From Streptomyces antimicrobicus (GTDB lineage: Bacteria > Actinomycetota > Actinomycetes > Streptomycetales > Streptomycetaceae): a stretch of DNA of 64,000 nt. The notes beneath the pieces are model-generated. The model saw only the letters and a list, made by a program, of their open reading frames with translations. It did not search any database and was not told the DNA's origin. Below are positions 43,183-57,761 of this stretch, in pieces (positions within the stretch are counted from its first letter, which is position 1; each line of letters starts with the position of its first letter). The DNA is taken from NCBI RefSeq assembly GCF_020532625.1, contig NZ_JAJAUY010000003.1, positions 55,228-119,227 of the forward strand. The letters are read 5' to 3'. The position numbers and the translations under genes were made by a program.

Positions 43183-43213
43183 TCGGCCCCGCCTGCGAGA
43201 CAGACGGGGCCGA
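43183..43213 (-). terminator. Probable terminator of the rpmH-jag operon
   Basis: TCGGCCCCG (43183-43191) and CGGGGCCGA (43205-43213), a 9-bp stem, just 3' of the jag stop on the minus strand. Confidence 0.6.
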
Positions 43214-43232
43214 CCACACTTCTGCTTGCCGG

Positions 43233-43745
43233 TCAGGCCGGGAGCACAACGACGAAGCGCTGCGGCTCCTCGCCTTCCGATTCACTGCGCAGACCGGCGG
43301 CCGCCACGGCGTCGTGGACGACCTTGCGCTCGAACGGCGTCATCGGGGCCAGCTTCACCGGCTCGCCCGACGCCTTGACGTCGGCCGCCGCCTGCGCGCC
43401 GATCGCCGCGAGCTCCTCGCGCTTCTTCGCCCGGTACCCGGCGATGTCGAGCATCAGCCGGCTACGGTCACCGGTCTCCCGGTGCACGGCGAGCCGCGTC
43501 AGCTCCTGCAGGGCTTCGAGAACCTCGCCGTCCCGGCCCACGAGCTTCTGCAGCTCACGTGCCGAGGAGTCGCTGATGATCGACACGGAGGCACGGTCGG
43601 CCTCGACGTCCATGTCGATGTCGCCGTCCAGGTCGGCGATGTCCAGCAGCCCCTCGAGGTAGTCGGCCGCGATCTCACCCTCCTGCTCCAGGCGGGTCAG
43701 GGTGTCGCCACCCTCAGCGGCGGCGGAGGTGGTGCCTTCCGTCAC
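43233..43745 (-). CDS. jag: Jag (SpoIIIJ-associated) KH/R3H-domain RNA-binding protein
   Basis: 170 residues. The KH domain lies about 55-110 (SARELQKLVGRDGEVLEALQELTRLAV), followed by the R3H core APMTPFERKVVHDAVAAAGLRSESEGEEPQRFVVVLPA. Jag proteins are encoded next to yidC and bind RNA; the precise role is not firmly known. It starts with GTG at 43745, 16 bases after the yidC stop, with AAGGAGTCC upstream. Confidence 0.92.
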   Translation of the reverse strand: MTEGTTSAAAEGGDTLTRLEQEGEIAADYLEGLLDIADLDGDIDMDVEADRASVSIISDSSARELQKLVGRDGEVLEALQELTRLAVHRETGDRSRLMLDIAGYRAKKREELAAIGAQAAADVKASGEPVKLAPMTPFERKVVHDAVAAAGLRSESEGEEPQRFVVVLPA

Positions 43746-43761
43746 GGGATGGACTCCTTAC

Positions 43762-44868
43762 TTACTTCTTGGACGAGGGCTTGGTGGGCGTCTGGCGCTG
43801 CGACTTGCTCTGCCTCTTCGGCTGCTGCCGCTTGGCGGCGCTGCCACCGCTCGCCGCATCCGCGTCCGCCGTGGCCACAGCACTCTTGATCACGGAGCCG
43901 TCCGCCTGCGCGGCCAGGCCCTGCTTGGTGAGCGCGGAGATGAACTTGCGCTCGTTGTCGTTGCGGTCCGGGCCCTTGGCGACGATCGCGGCGACGACCT
44001 TCTTCTTGCCCCGGCCGCGGACCTCGCCGTGCGAGGTGATGTGCTTGAGCAGTCGGGTCAGGTACTGGTCCTGCGCCTTGCTGCCCGGCGTCGGGTTCTG
44101 GTTGATCACGTACATCTGCTGGCCCATGGTCCAGACGTTCGTGGTCAGCCAGTAGACGAGGACACCGACGGGGAAGTTGATGCCCATCACGGCGAAGATC
44201 ACCGGGAAGATGTACATGAGCATCTTCTGCTGCTGCATGAACGGCGTCTTGACCGTGAGGTCGACGTTCTTCTGCATCAGCTGGCGCTGCGTGTAGAACT
44301 GCGACAGCGACATCAGGACGATCATGACCGCGGTGACGATCCGGACGTCCGTGAGGGAGGCGTCCAGGGACGCGACCTTCTCCGGGCTGTCCATGAACTT
44401 GGCCGCGAGGGGAGCCCCGAAGATGTGGGCCTGCCGCGCACTGGCCAGCAGAGACTCGTCGATGACGCCGACGGTCTTACCGTTGGCGATGCTCGCCAGC
44501 ACGTGGTAGAGCGCGAAGAAGAACGGCGACTGCGCCAGGATGGGAAGGCACGAGGAGAGCGGGTTGGTACCCGTCTCCTTGTACAGCTTCATCATCTCTT
44601 CGGACTGACGCTGCTTGTCGTTCTTGTAGCGCTCCTGGATCGCCTTCATCTTCGGCTGGAGCGCCTGCATGCCACGCGTCGCCTTGATCTGCTTCACGAA
44701 GAGCGGGATCAGGCAGATCCGGATCAGGATCACCAGGGACACGATGGACAGGCCCCAGGCCCACCCACTGTCCGCCCCGAAGATCGCCCCGTACAGCGTG
44801 TGGAACTGGACGATGACCCACGAGACGGGTGTGGTGATAAAGCTGAACAGACTGGCAATCGTGTCCAC
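43762..44868 (-). CDS. yidC: Membrane protein insertase YidC
   Basis: 368 residues. The YidC/Oxa1 core (about 30-280) shows [42 protein letters not shown], containing the conserved hydrophilic-groove Arg, then several membrane helices. A basic C-terminal tail of about 80 residues ([23 protein letters not shown]) probably contacts the ribosome. GTG at 44868. It follows yidD by 3 bases and is part of the rpmH-rnpA-yidD-yidC-jag operon. Confidence 0.95.
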   Translation of the reverse strand: MDTIASLFSFITTPVSWVIVQFHTLYGAIFGADSGWAWGLSIVSLVILIRICLIPLFVKQIKATRGMQALQPKMKAIQERYKNDKQRQSEEMMKLYKETGTNPLSSCLPILAQSPFFFALYHVLASIANGKTVGVIDESLLASARQAHIFGAPLAAKFMDSPEKVASLDASLTDVRIVTAVMIVLMSLSQFYTQRQLMQKNVDLTVKTPFMQQQKMLMYIFPVIFAVMGINFPVGVLVYWLTTNVWTMGQQMYVINQNPTPGSKAQDQYLTRLLKHITSHGEVRGRGKKKVVAAIVAKGPDRNDNERKFISALTKQGLAAQADGSVIKSAVATADADAASGGSAAKRQQPKRQSKSQRQTPTKPSSKK

Positions 44869-44871
44869 TAA

Positions 44872-45153
44872 TCAGGCTCCTTGAGCATTGCGAGGTCGAC
44901 GCAACGCACTGCGCAGCTGCTCGTGCCAACGCGGGCGTTTACGAGGTGGGACATGGTCCACACCGCCGGGCGACCACGGGTTGCACCGCAGGATCCGCCA
45001 GGCGGTCAGGACCGTTCCCTTCACCGCACCATGCCGGTCGATGGCCGTGTACCCGTAGTGCGAGCACGAGGGGTAGTACCGGCACACCGGCCCGAGCAGC
45101 GGACTGATCGTCCACTGGTACAGCTTGATCAAAGCGAGCAGCGGGTACTTCAT
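44872..45153 (-). CDS. yidD: Membrane protein insertion efficiency factor YidD
   Basis: 93 residues with the YidD block [31 protein letters not shown] and [18 protein letters not shown], including the conserved Cys residues. YidD assists YidC. The ATG at 45153 overlaps the rnpA stop by 4 bases. Confidence 0.95.
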   Translation of the reverse strand: MKYPLLALIKLYQWTISPLLGPVCRYYPSCSHYGYTAIDRHGAVKGTVLTAWRILRCNPWSPGGVDHVPPRKRPRWHEQLRSALRRPRNAQGA

Positions 45154-45524
45154 CGACCCACGCCTCCCAGCAGCCGCTCCAGGGCGGCATCCAGGTCCCG
45201 GGCCAGATCCTCATGGCCGGCGTCACCCGCACCGGGCAGCGCCCGTACCACCACCAGGCTACCGGCGGGGAGCCGGCTCAGCCGATCGCGGACCAGGTGG
45301 CGGAGTCTGCGCTTGACCCGGTTGCGGACGACAGCGCTTCCTACCGCCTTGCTGACGACGAAACCCGCACGCGTCGGGGGAGCTTCCTCCCCCGGCCCGT
45401 GCGGGTCCGTTGCACCGCTGGTGCGTAGGTGGACGACGAGGAGCGGGCGACCAGCCCGGCGGCCTCGGCGTACCGCAGTCGCGAAGTCCTCGCGCCGCCT
45501 CAGCCGATGATCGGGAGACAGCAC
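45150..45524 (-). CDS. rnpA: Ribonuclease P protein component
   Basis: 124 residues. The RNR motif is [18 protein letters not shown]; the protein is basic throughout. It cleaves tRNA 5' leaders together with the RnpB RNA. GTG at 45524, 21 bases after the rpmH stop. The C-terminal part overlaps yidD by 4 bases. Confidence 0.95.
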   Translation of the reverse strand: MLSPDHRLRRREDFATAVRRGRRAGRPLLVVHLRTSGATDPHGPGEEAPPTRAGFVVSKAVGSAVVRNRVKRRLRHLVRDRLSRLPAGSLVVVRALPGAGDAGHEDLARDLDAALERLLGGVGR

Positions 45525-45545
45525 GACGTCATGATCCTGTTCGGA

Positions 45546-45683
45546 TCAGGCGGACAGGCGGGCGCGACCCTTGCCACGGCGAGCAGCCAGGATGGCGCGG
45601 CCGGCGCGGGTACGCATACGCAGACGGAAGCCGTGGGTCTTGGCGCGACGACGGTTGTTCGGCTGGAAGGTGCGCTTGCTCAC
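45546..45683 (-). CDS. rpmH: 50S ribosomal protein L34
   Basis: 45 residues, GTG start at 45683, stop TCA (complement of TGA) at 45546-45548: [21 protein letters not shown] and a basic C-terminus. It is the first gene of the operon that continues through rnpA, yidD, yidC and jag. GGAG is upstream of the GTG at a long spacing. The promoter region is shared with dnaA, 357 bases wide (45684-46040). Confidence 0.97.
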   Translation of the reverse strand: MSKRTFQPNNRRRAKTHGFRLRMRTRAGRAILAARRGKGRARLSA

Positions 45684-45785
45684 TCGGGGGCTCCAGAAAT
45701 GAATCGTTAGTGGCGTGACATCGCCTGGCTGTCACCGTGCGCCCACGAGGAACTCGCGAGGTCGCCCGAGTGGACACCGCTAAAC

Positions 45786-45803
45786 GATCACATTTGAGTG
45801 ATC
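45786..45803. promoter_or_regulatory. Palindrome upstream of rpmH
   Basis: GATCAC-ATTTGA-GTGATC, a perfect 6-bp inverted repeat, about 100 bases upstream of the rpmH start and downstream of its predicted promoter. It would lie in the transcribed leader, so it may be an operator or an RNA hairpin. Confidence 0.4.
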
Positions 45804-45854
45804 TTCGCCCATCGGTAGGCAGGCGGCAGCAGCCATCGACAACTCGACCTGGTT

Positions 45855-45884
45855 ACGGTACGCGGGACTACGCCATCCGGTCAA
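45855..45884 (-). promoter_or_regulatory. Putative rpmH promoter
   Basis: TTGACC (45884-45879) and TACCGT (45860-45855) with an 18-base spacer on the minus strand. The start near 45848 gives a leader of about 165 bases. Confidence 0.55.
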
Positions 45885-45907
45885 ACCGAGTGGTCACGGG
45901 GGTCCGC

Positions 45908-45927
45908 TGTGCACAGGCTGTGGACAA
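45908..45927. promoter_or_regulatory. DnaA boxes at the dnaA promoter
   Basis: TGTGCACAG (45908-45916, one mismatch from CTGTCCACA-type) and a perfect TGTGGACAA (45919-45927). They lie just upstream of the dnaA -35, the arrangement expected for DnaA autorepression. Confidence 0.7.
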
Positions 45928-45931
45928 CGAC

Positions 45932-45961
45932 TTGAACCGTACCCGTCGCGCTGACTACCGT
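45932..45961 (+). promoter_or_regulatory. Putative dnaA promoter
   Basis: TTGAAC (45932-45937) and TACCGT (45956-45961), 18-base spacer, giving a start near 45968 and a leader of about 73 bases. Confidence 0.6.
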
Positions 45962-46040
45962 TGCCTGACCCCGGATTTTTTGTCCCGACCGTCCCATAAG
46001 AACCACACCTTCGTGGGACCCCTGTGAGAGAGCGTGCTCT

Positions 46041-47828
46041 GTGGCTGACGTACCTGCCGATCTTGCCGCAGTGTGGCCACGAGTGCTGGAGAAGCTCCTC
46101 GGGGAGGGTCAGCAAGGCATCGAACCCAAGGACAAGCAGTGGGTCGAGCGCTGCCAGCCCCTGGCGCTGGTGGCGGACACCGCCCTGCTCGCCGTCCCCA
46201 ACGAGTGGGGCAAGCGGGTCCTGGAGGGCCGGCTCGCGCCGCTGATCAGCGACACCCTCAGCCGTGAGTGCGGCCGCCCCATCCGGATCGCCATCACCGT
46301 GGACGACTCCGCCGGCGAGCCCGCGCCGCCGGCCCCGCCGACCGGCGCCTCCCGCGACGGCTACGAGCCCTACGGCGGCCAGCGTCCGGGCGGCCACACC
46401 GGCCCCGGCGACGACATGATGCCCACGGCCCGCCCGGCCTACCCGGACTACCAGCAGCCGCGCCCGGAGCCCGGCGCCTGGCCCCGCGGCGGCCAGAGCG
46501 ACGACTACGGCTGGCAGCAGCAGCGGCTCGGCTTCCCCGAGCGGGACCCCTACGCGACGCCGCAGCCGGGCTACCTCCAGCAGGACGGGCCCGGCGGGTA
46601 CGAGCCGTCGTACGAAGCGCAGAACGGCTACGAGCCCAAGGCGTACGAGCCGTCCCCGTACGACCCGAAGCCCTCGTACGAGCAGCCCTCCTACGACCAG
46701 CAGCCGGCCTACGACTCCGCTCCGCTGCCCGCGCCGGGCCGCTCCGCCCCGCCCGGCGCGCCCGCGGGCGGCTCCTCGTCGGGCCCGCTGGAGCCGACCG
46801 CGCGGCTGAACCCGAAGTACCTGTTCGACACCTTCGTCATCGGTGCCTCCAACCGCTTCGCGCACGCCGCGGCGGTGGCGGTGGCCGAGGCGCCGGCCAA
46901 GGCCTACAACCCGCTGTTCATCTACGGCGAGTCCGGTCTGGGCAAGACCCACCTGCTGCACGCGATCGGGCACTACGCGCGGAGCCTGTACCCGGGCACC
47001 CGGGTGCGGTACGTGAGCTCGGAGGAGTTCACCAACGAGTTCATCAACTCGATCCGCGACGGCAAGGGCGACGCCTTCCGCAAGCGCTACCGCGAGATGG
47101 ACATCCTGCTCGTCGACGACATCCAGTTCCTCGCGAGCAAGGAGTCGACGCAGGAGGAGTTCTTCCACACCTTCAACACGCTCCACAACGCGAACAAGCA
47201 GATCGTGCTGTCGTCGGACCGGCCGCCCAAGCAGCTGGTCACCCTGGAGGACCGGCTGCGCAACCGCTTCGAGTGGGGTCTGATCACGGACGTCCAGCCG
47301 CCCGAGCTGGAGACCCGGATCGCGATCCTGCGCAAGAAGGCGGTGCAGGAGCAGCTGAACGCCCCGCCGGAGGTGCTGGAGTTCATCGCCTCGCGGATCT
47401 CGCGCAACATCCGCGAGCTGGAGGGCGCCCTGATCCGGGTCACCGCGTTCGCCAGCCTCAACCGGCAGCCGGTGGACCTCGGGCTGACCGAGGACGTCCT
47501 GAAGAACCTGATCCCGGGCGGTGAGGACACCGCTCCCGAGATCACGGCGACGGACATCATGGCGGCGACGGCGGACTACTTCGGTCTGACCGTGGACGAC
47601 CTGTGCGGCTCCTCGCGCAGCCGGGTGCTGGTCACCGCGCGCCAGATCGCGATGTACCTGTGCCGGGAGCTCACGGACCTCTCGCTGCCCAAGATCGGCG
47701 CGCAGTTCGGCGGCCGCGACCACACCACCGTGATGCACGCGGACCGCAAGATCCGCGCGCTGATGGCCGAGCGGCGCTCCATCTACAACCAGGTCACCGA
47801 GCTGACCAACCGCATCAAGAACGGCTGA
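46041..47828 (+). CDS. dnaA: Chromosomal replication initiator DnaA
   Basis: 595 residues. Domain I (1-~85), then a long domain II linker (about 85-245) rich in Pro, Tyr and Gly with repeated YEP/YDP units, as in Streptomyces DnaA, then the AAA+ domain with Walker [12 protein letters not shown] and Walker [10 protein letters not shown], and domain IV with the DnaA signature [15 protein letters not shown]. It binds TTGTCCACA boxes and opens oriC. GTG at 46041 gives [21 protein letters not shown]; a GAGAGAG tract precedes it. A strong terminator hairpin follows at 47888-47919. Confidence 0.98.
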   Translation: MADVPADLAAVWPRVLEKLLGEGQQGIEPKDKQWVERCQPLALVADTALLAVPNEWGKRVLEGRLAPLISDTLSRECGRPIRIAITVDDSAGEPAPPAPPTGASRDGYEPYGGQRPGGHTGPGDDMMPTARPAYPDYQQPRPEPGAWPRGGQSDDYGWQQQRLGFPERDPYATPQPGYLQQDGPGGYEPSYEAQNGYEPKAYEPSPYDPKPSYEQPSYDQQPAYDSAPLPAPGRSAPPGAPAGGSSSGPLEPTARLNPKYLFDTFVIGASNRFAHAAAVAVAEAPAKAYNPLFIYGESGLGKTHLLHAIGHYARSLYPGTRVRYVSSEEFTNEFINSIRDGKGDAFRKRYREMDILLVDDIQFLASKESTQEEFFHTFNTLHNANKQIVLSSDRPPKQLVTLEDRLRNRFEWGLITDVQPPELETRIAILRKKAVQEQLNAPPEVLEFIASRISRNIRELEGALIRVTAFASLNRQPVDLGLTEDVLKNLIPGGEDTAPEITATDIMAATADYFGLTVDDLCGSSRSRVLVTARQIAMYLCRELTDLSLPKIGAQFGGRDHTTVMHADRKIRALMAERRSIYNQVTELTNRIKNG

Positions 47829-47887
47829 CGGCCGGCCCGGGGACGCTCCTCCCGGGCGGGACCCGCACGGCACTCCAAGGGCACCGC

Positions 47888-47919
47888 AAGGGCGCTCCCC
47901 GGACTCCGGGGGCGCCCTT
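47888..47919 (+). terminator. Terminator of dnaA
   Basis: AAGGGCGC-T-CCCCGG, loop ACT, CCGGGG-GCGCCCTT: a 14-bp stem with one bulged T, about 60 bases after the stop. Confidence 0.8.
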
Positions 47920-48029
47920 CGTCGTCCCCGCCGGGCGACGAATCGGACGTTTCGCAGGGGGCGTGGGCCGGGCGGCGGGGCGCGCGAAGCCGGTCGCACG
48001 CCCCTGACCTGTTCGAATACGCCCCCGCG

Positions 48030-48612
48030 GAGCCAACTCATCCACAGATTGGGCGACTTTCTTCCGTCCACAGGGTGGGGACTGCCGCGGCCACCCACAA
48101 ACTGTCCACAGGGACTCCTGTTGATGGATCATCCTCGCAGGTCAGCTGGCTGTGGATTTGTGCGCGACGATGATCCACAGGCTGTGGACGATCTTTTGTC
48201 CACAGGTCTGTCCACGGGCTCTGTCCACCGCTCGCCCACAGGTTTCGGGTCCCTGTGCACAGGATGAGGCCCTCACTCCACAGCCTTGTCCACTGTTCGG
48301 CAACGTCACCCGTCTCCTCACCGCTCGGAGTGAAAGGCGTCACACGGATGTGAACGTTTGGGCTGTGGAGCACTGGGGGAAAACTGGGGACACACCTGTG
48401 GAGCAATCCGGGTGTCCTGGGGACAGCCTGTGCAGAACTTTCTGTTCTCCACAGCACACCCCGGTTGTCCACCGGCGCCGCCCACAGGGGCAGTGGACAA
48501 AATGTGGCCGGTGACCTGCGAAAACGGGGTTATCCACGGTATCCACAGGCCCTACTACTACCCCCATGGACAGTTAGGCCGGTTTCCGTTTTCAAGCAGG
48601 GCCTGTGCACAA
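48030..48612. other. oriC: Chromosomal origin of replication oriC
   Basis: The region between dnaA and dnaN has no gene and about twenty DnaA-like 9-mers on both strands. A perfect TTGTCCACA is at 48196-48204. One-mismatch boxes are CTGTCCACA (48102-48110), TGTGGACGA (48183-48191, minus), TTGTCCACT (48286-48294), TTCTCCACA (48445-48453), TTGTCCACC (48465-48473) and AGTGGACAA (48492-48500, minus). Weaker sites include 48038, 48064, 48151, 48171, 48208, 48221, 48232, 48364, 48397, 48530, 48539 and 48604. A Streptomyces oriC with many boxes in this interval fits the known family organisation. The replication start itself cannot be seen. Confidence 0.95.
48530..48560 (+). other. Predicted DNA unwinding element: tandem DnaA boxes plus CTA repeats
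   Basis: TTATCCACG (48530-48538) and GTATCCACA (48539-48547) abut directly, followed by GC-rich GGCC and then CTACTACTA (48552-48560). Box, GC spacer and repeating CTA (complement 3'-GAT-5') is the order described for the bacterial basal origin unwinding system and its DnaA-trio. It is on the dnaN side, as in Bacillus subtilis. Confidence 0.65.
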
Positions 48613-48746
48613 GTCCGTCGGAGGGCCTCCCCGGCACCTCGCTCACGACTTGACCGCCAGCCGCACGCGGTGTCGGTGCCGTACGTCAGACTGGTCTCCG
48701 GCATCGAGCCGACGACGAAGGCCAGCAACAGCAGGAGGCGGTACCG

Positions 48747-49877
48747 GTGAAGATCCGGGTAGAGCGCGATGTACTCGCGGAGGCGGTGGCGTGGGCGGCC
48801 CGTAGCCTCCCGGCCCGGCCGCCGGTGCCCGTTCTCGCGGGCCTCCTCCTGAAGGCGGAGGACGGCACGCTCAGCCTCTCCGGCTTCGACTACGAGGTCT
48901 CCGCCCGCGTCTCGGTCGAGGCGGACGTGGAGGAGGACGGCACCGTCCTGGTCTCCGGCCGGCTGCTCGCCGACATCTGCCGCGCCCTGCCGAACCGACC
49001 GGTGGAGATTTCCACAGACGGTGTACGGGCGACCGTGGTCTGCGGCTCCTCCCGCTTCACCCTCCACACCCTGCCGGTGGAGGAGTACCCGGCGCTGCCC
49101 CAGATGCCCACCGCCACCGGCACCGTCTCCGGCGAGGTCTTCGCCGCCGCTGCCGCCCAGGTCGCCATCGCCGCCGGCCGCGACGACACGCTGCCGGTGC
49201 TGACCGGTGTGCGCATCGAGATCGAGGGCGACCGGGTCACGCTGGCCTCCACCGACCGCTACCGCTTCGCGGTCCGCGAGTTCCTGTGGAAGCCGGAGAA
49301 CCCGGACGCCTCCGCCGTCGCCCTGGTGCCCGCCAAGACGCTGCTGGACACCGCCAAGTCCCTGACCAGCGGTGACACGGTCACCCTGGCGCTGTCGGGC
49401 TCCGGCGCCGGTGAGGGCCTGATCGGCTTCGAGGGCGCCGGCCGCCGCACCACGACCCGCCTGCTCGAGGGCGACCTGCCCAAGTACCGCACGCTGTTCC
49501 CGACCGAGTTCAACTCCGTCGCCGTGATCGAGACCGCCCCGTTCGTCGAGGCCGTCAAGCGTGTGGCCCTGGTCGCCGAGCGCAACACCCCGGTCCGCCT
49601 GAGCTTCGAGCAGGGCGTGCTGATCCTGGAGGCCGGTTCCTCCGACGATGCACAGGCTGTGGAGCGCGTCGACGCCAAGCTGGAGGGCGACGACATCTCG
49701 ATCGCCTTCAACCCGACCTTCCTGCTGGACGGCCTGAGCGCGATCGACTCGCCGGCCGCGCAGCTGTCGTTCACGACGTCCACCAAGCCGGCGCTGCTCA
49801 GCGGCCGCCCGGCCGTGGACGCCGAGGCGGACGAGGCCTACAAGTACCTCATCATGCCGGTCCGCCTCTCCGGCTGA
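48747..49877 (+). CDS. dnaN: DNA polymerase III sliding clamp (beta subunit)
   Basis: 376 residues in three tandem clamp domains (about 1-125, 126-250, 251-376), beginning MKIRVERDVLAEAVAWAARSLPARPPVPVLAG and ending with YLIMPVRLSG. It holds polymerase on DNA. GTG at 48747 is preceded by GCAGGAGGCGG, an excellent Shine-Dalgarno. A hairpin follows the stop. The next gene is gnd. Confidence 0.97.
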   Translation: MKIRVERDVLAEAVAWAARSLPARPPVPVLAGLLLKAEDGTLSLSGFDYEVSARVSVEADVEEDGTVLVSGRLLADICRALPNRPVEISTDGVRATVVCGSSRFTLHTLPVEEYPALPQMPTATGTVSGEVFAAAAAQVAIAAGRDDTLPVLTGVRIEIEGDRVTLASTDRYRFAVREFLWKPENPDASAVALVPAKTLLDTAKSLTSGDTVTLALSGSGAGEGLIGFEGAGRRTTTRLLEGDLPKYRTLFPTEFNSVAVIETAPFVEAVKRVALVAERNTPVRLSFEQGVLILEAGSSDDAQAVERVDAKLEGDDISIAFNPTFLLDGLSAIDSPAAQLSFTTSTKPALLSGRPAVDAEADEAYKYLIMPVRLSG

Positions 49878-49897
49878 TCCTGCCGTCATCGCAGGTC

Positions 49898-49932
49898 AGG
49901 CCCGGTCTCGCAGTCCGCGGGGCCGGGCCTGA
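49898..49932 (+). terminator. Terminator after dnaN
   Basis: CAGGCCCGG (49898-49906) and CCGGGCCTG (49924-49932) form a 9-bp stem around a 17-base loop, 20 bases after the stop. Confidence 0.7.
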
Positions 49933-50024
49933 AGGCTTCGCGGCGGTGCCCGGCGTAGGCTCGGACCGGGAAGTACCGGAAGTACCGCCACGAAGTTTCG
50001 CCACAACGCTTAAGGAACCACCTG

Positions 50025-50900
50025 ATGGAGCTCGGTCTCGTCGGTCTCGGCAAGATGGGCGGCAACATGCGCGAGCGCATCCGCCGCGCAGGCCACACCG
50101 TCATCGGATACGACCGCAACCCGGACGTCGCCGACGTCCACAGCCTGTCGGAGCTTGTGGACAACCTCCAGGCGCCGCGCGTGGTGTGGGTGATGGTCCC
50201 GGCCGGCGCGCCGACCCAGTCCACCATCGACGAGCTGGCGGACCTGCTCTCCCCGGGCGACGTCGTCGTGGACGGCGGCAACTCCCGCTGGACCGACGAC
50301 GAGAAGCACGCCGCCGAGCTCGCGGCCAAGGGGATCGGCTTCGTCGACTGCGGCGTCTCCGGCGGTGTGTGGGGCCTGGAGAACGGCTACGCGCTCATGT
50401 ACGGCGGTGACAAGGAGCACGTGGCGGCGGTCCAGCCGATCTTCGACGCGCTGAAGCCGGAGGGCGACTTCGGCTCCGTGCACGCCGGCAAGGTGGGCGC
50501 GGGCCACTTCGCCAAGATGGTCCACAACGGCATCGAGTACGCCATGATGCAGGCCTACGCCGAGGGCTGGGAGCTGCTGGAGAAGGTGGACTCGGTCACC
50601 GACGTGCGCGAGGTCTTCCGGTCCTGGCAGGAGGGCACGGTCATCCGTTCCTGGCTGCTGGACCTGGCGGTCAACGCGCTGGACGAGGACGAGCACCTGG
50701 ACAAGCTCAAGGGCTACGCGCAGGACTCGGGCGAGGGCCGCTGGACGGTGGAGGCCGCGATCGACCACGCCGTGCCGCTGCCGGCGATCACCGCCTCGCT
50801 GTTCGCGCGGTTCGCCTCGCGCCAGGACGACTCGCCGCAGATGAAGATGATCGCCGCGCTGCGCAACCAGTTCGGCGGCCACGCGGTCGAGACCAAGTAA
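50025..50900 (+). CDS. gnd: 6-phosphogluconate dehydrogenase (short, decarboxylating type)
   Basis: 291 residues. NAD(P)-binding MELGLVGLGKMGGNMRERIRRAGHTVIGYDRN, the catalytic GVSGGVWGLENGYALMYGGD, and the active-site HFAKMVHNGIEY. The length is that of the short Gnd group, not the 470-residue one. It makes ribulose-5-phosphate and reduced cofactor. Its place between dnaN and recF is conserved in Streptomyces. A tandem 9-bp repeat (GGAAGTACC twice, 49970-49987) sits in the leader. The Shine-Dalgarno is AAGGAACC. Confidence 0.96.
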   Translation: MELGLVGLGKMGGNMRERIRRAGHTVIGYDRNPDVADVHSLSELVDNLQAPRVVWVMVPAGAPTQSTIDELADLLSPGDVVVDGGNSRWTDDEKHAAELAAKGIGFVDCGVSGGVWGLENGYALMYGGDKEHVAAVQPIFDALKPEGDFGSVHAGKVGAGHFAKMVHNGIEYAMMQAYAEGWELLEKVDSVTDVREVFRSWQEGTVIRSWLLDLAVNALDEDEHLDKLKGYAQDSGEGRWTVEAAIDHAVPLPAITASLFARFASRQDDSPQMKMIAALRNQFGGHAVETK

Positions 50901-50954
50901 CCCAGCAAGAAGCAGCAGAGCAGTTCGTAGGGCCGGGGGAGGTCGGCGTCCGTC

Positions 50955-52079
50955 ATGCACGTCACGCATCTGTCGTTGGCCGACTTCCGCTCGTACGCCC
51001 GGGCCGAGGTACCGCTCGACCCGGGCGTCACGGCCTTCGTCGGGCCCAACGGCCAGGGCAAGACCAACCTCGTCGAGGCGGTCGGCTATCTGGCCACGCT
51101 GGGCAGCCACCGGGTGTCCTCGGACGCCCCGCTGGTGCGCATGGGCGCCGACCGCGCCGTCGTCCGGGCGGCCGTCACCCAGGGCGAACGCCAGCAGCTC
51201 GTGGAGTTGGAGCTGAACCCGGGCCGGGCCAACCGGGCCCGGATCAACCGGTCCTCGCAGGTCAGGCCGCGTGACGTACTGGGCATCGTCCGCACGGTGC
51301 TGTTCGCGCCGGAGGACCTGGCGCTGGTCAAGGGCGACCCCGGGGAACGCCGGCGGTTCCTGGACGAGCTGATCACGGCGCGCACGCCGCGGATGGCGGG
51401 CGTGCGCTCGGACTACGAGCGGGTGCTCAAGCAGCGCAACACCCTGCTGAAGTCGGCGGCGATGGCCCGCCGGCACGGCGGCAGGTCCATGGACCTGTCC
51501 ACACTGGACGTGTGGGACCAGCACCTGGCCCGGGCCGGCGCGGAGCTGCTGGCGCAGCGGCTGGACCTGCTCAGGACCCTGGAGCCGCTCGCCGACAAGG
51601 CGTACGAGCAGCTGGCGCCGGGCGGCGGACCGATCGGGCTGACGTACAGGGGGAGCGCGTCCGCGGCCGGGGCGGTCAGCCGCGAGGAGCTCTACGAGGC
51701 GCTGCTCGGGGCGCTGGGCGAGGCGCGCAAGCAGGAGATCGAGCGGGGCGTGACGCTGGTCGGGCCGCACCGCGACGACGTGCTGCTGGGGCTCGGGGAG
51801 CTGCCGGCCAAGGGGTACGCGAGCCACGGCGAGTCCTGGTCGTACGCGCTGGCGCTGCGGCTGGCCTCGTACGAGCTGCTGCGCACGGAGGGCGCCGAGC
51901 CGGTGCTGATCCTGGACGACGTCTTCGCCGAGCTGGACGCGCGGCGCCGGGAGCGGCTGGCGGAGCTGGTGGCCGGGGGCGAGCAGGTGCTGGTGACGGC
52001 CGCGGTGGACGACGACGTGCCGGGGGTGCTGGCGGGCGCCCGGTTCGGGGTGTCCGGTGGTGAGGTGACCCGATGGTGA
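50955..52079 (+). CDS. recF: DNA replication and repair protein RecF
   Basis: 374 residues. Walker [22 protein letters not shown]-type signature near [18 protein letters not shown], and Walker [25 protein letters not shown]. It helps load RecA at gaps. The ATG at 50955 has GGGGGAGG about 18 bases upstream. The stop overlaps the dciA start by 7 bases. Confidence 0.96.
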   Translation: MHVTHLSLADFRSYARAEVPLDPGVTAFVGPNGQGKTNLVEAVGYLATLGSHRVSSDAPLVRMGADRAVVRAAVTQGERQQLVELELNPGRANRARINRSSQVRPRDVLGIVRTVLFAPEDLALVKGDPGERRRFLDELITARTPRMAGVRSDYERVLKQRNTLLKSAAMARRHGGRSMDLSTLDVWDQHLARAGAELLAQRLDLLRTLEPLADKAYEQLAPGGGPIGLTYRGSASAAGAVSREELYEALLGALGEARKQEIERGVTLVGPHRDDVLLGLGELPAKGYASHGESWSYALALRLASYELLRTEGAEPVLILDDVFAELDARRRERLAELVAGGEQVLVTAAVDDDVPGVLAGARFGVSGGEVTRW

Positions 52080-52609
52080 AGGGCGACGAGGGCGAGCCGC
52101 GCAAGGCGCCCGAGCCCTCGGGCGTGGACCTGGCGCGCCAGGCGCTGGCGGCGGCCCGGGAGCAGGCCCGCGCCCGGGGCCTGGCGGCCGGCGCGGGCGG
52201 GAAGAAGCGCGCGCAGCATCCGGGGCTGCGCTCGGGGGCCCGGGCCGACGCCCGCGACCCGATGCCGCTCATGGCGGCGCTGGAGCGGCTGCGCACCGAG
52301 CGGGGCTGGGAGATGCCGCTCGCGGACGCGGGCGTGATGGAGCGCTGGCCGCAGATCGTGGGGCCGGAGATCGCCGCGCACTGCGAACCGGAGCGCTACG
52401 AGGACCGTGAGCTCGTGGTGCGGTGCGATTCGTCGGCGTGGGCGGCGCAGCTGAAGCTGCTCGCCCCGCAGCTGGTGGCCCGGCTGAACAAGGAGCTGGG
52501 CCAGGGCACCGTACGGCTGATCAAGGTGCAGGGGCCGGGCGGCCGGCCGCGCCGGTACGGGCCGCTGCGCGCCCCGGGCAGCTCGGGCCCGGGTGACACC
52601 TGGGGCTGA
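52073..52609 (+). CDS. dciA: DciA-family protein (DUF721), replicative helicase operator
   Basis: 178 residues. The DUF721 core is at about 65-160 ([14 protein letters not shown] ... [48 protein letters not shown]), preceded by a basic disordered N-terminus. DciA proteins interact with DnaB and are thought to help load it in bacteria without DnaC/DnaI, a role shown in other species. The ATG at 52073 lies inside the recF 3' end, so translation is coupled. Confidence 0.85.
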   Translation: MVKGDEGEPRKAPEPSGVDLARQALAAAREQARARGLAAGAGGKKRAQHPGLRSGARADARDPMPLMAALERLRTERGWEMPLADAGVMERWPQIVGPEIAAHCEPERYEDRELVVRCDSSAWAAQLKLLAPQLVARLNKELGQGTVRLIKVQGPGGRPRRYGPLRAPGSSGPGDTWG

Positions 52610-55099
<2,490 letters not shown>

Positions 55100-55142
55100 G
55101 TCGGTCCGTCGCTGACCGCCTGAAAGGACTTGAAGACCAGCA

Positions 55143-57752
<2,610 letters not shown>

Positions 57753-57761
57753 GAGCACAGC

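Noticed and set aside
45894..48098. Open minus-strand frame of 734 codons over dnaA
   Set aside because: It is antisense to dnaA, whose AAA+ and DnaA signature motifs are certain.
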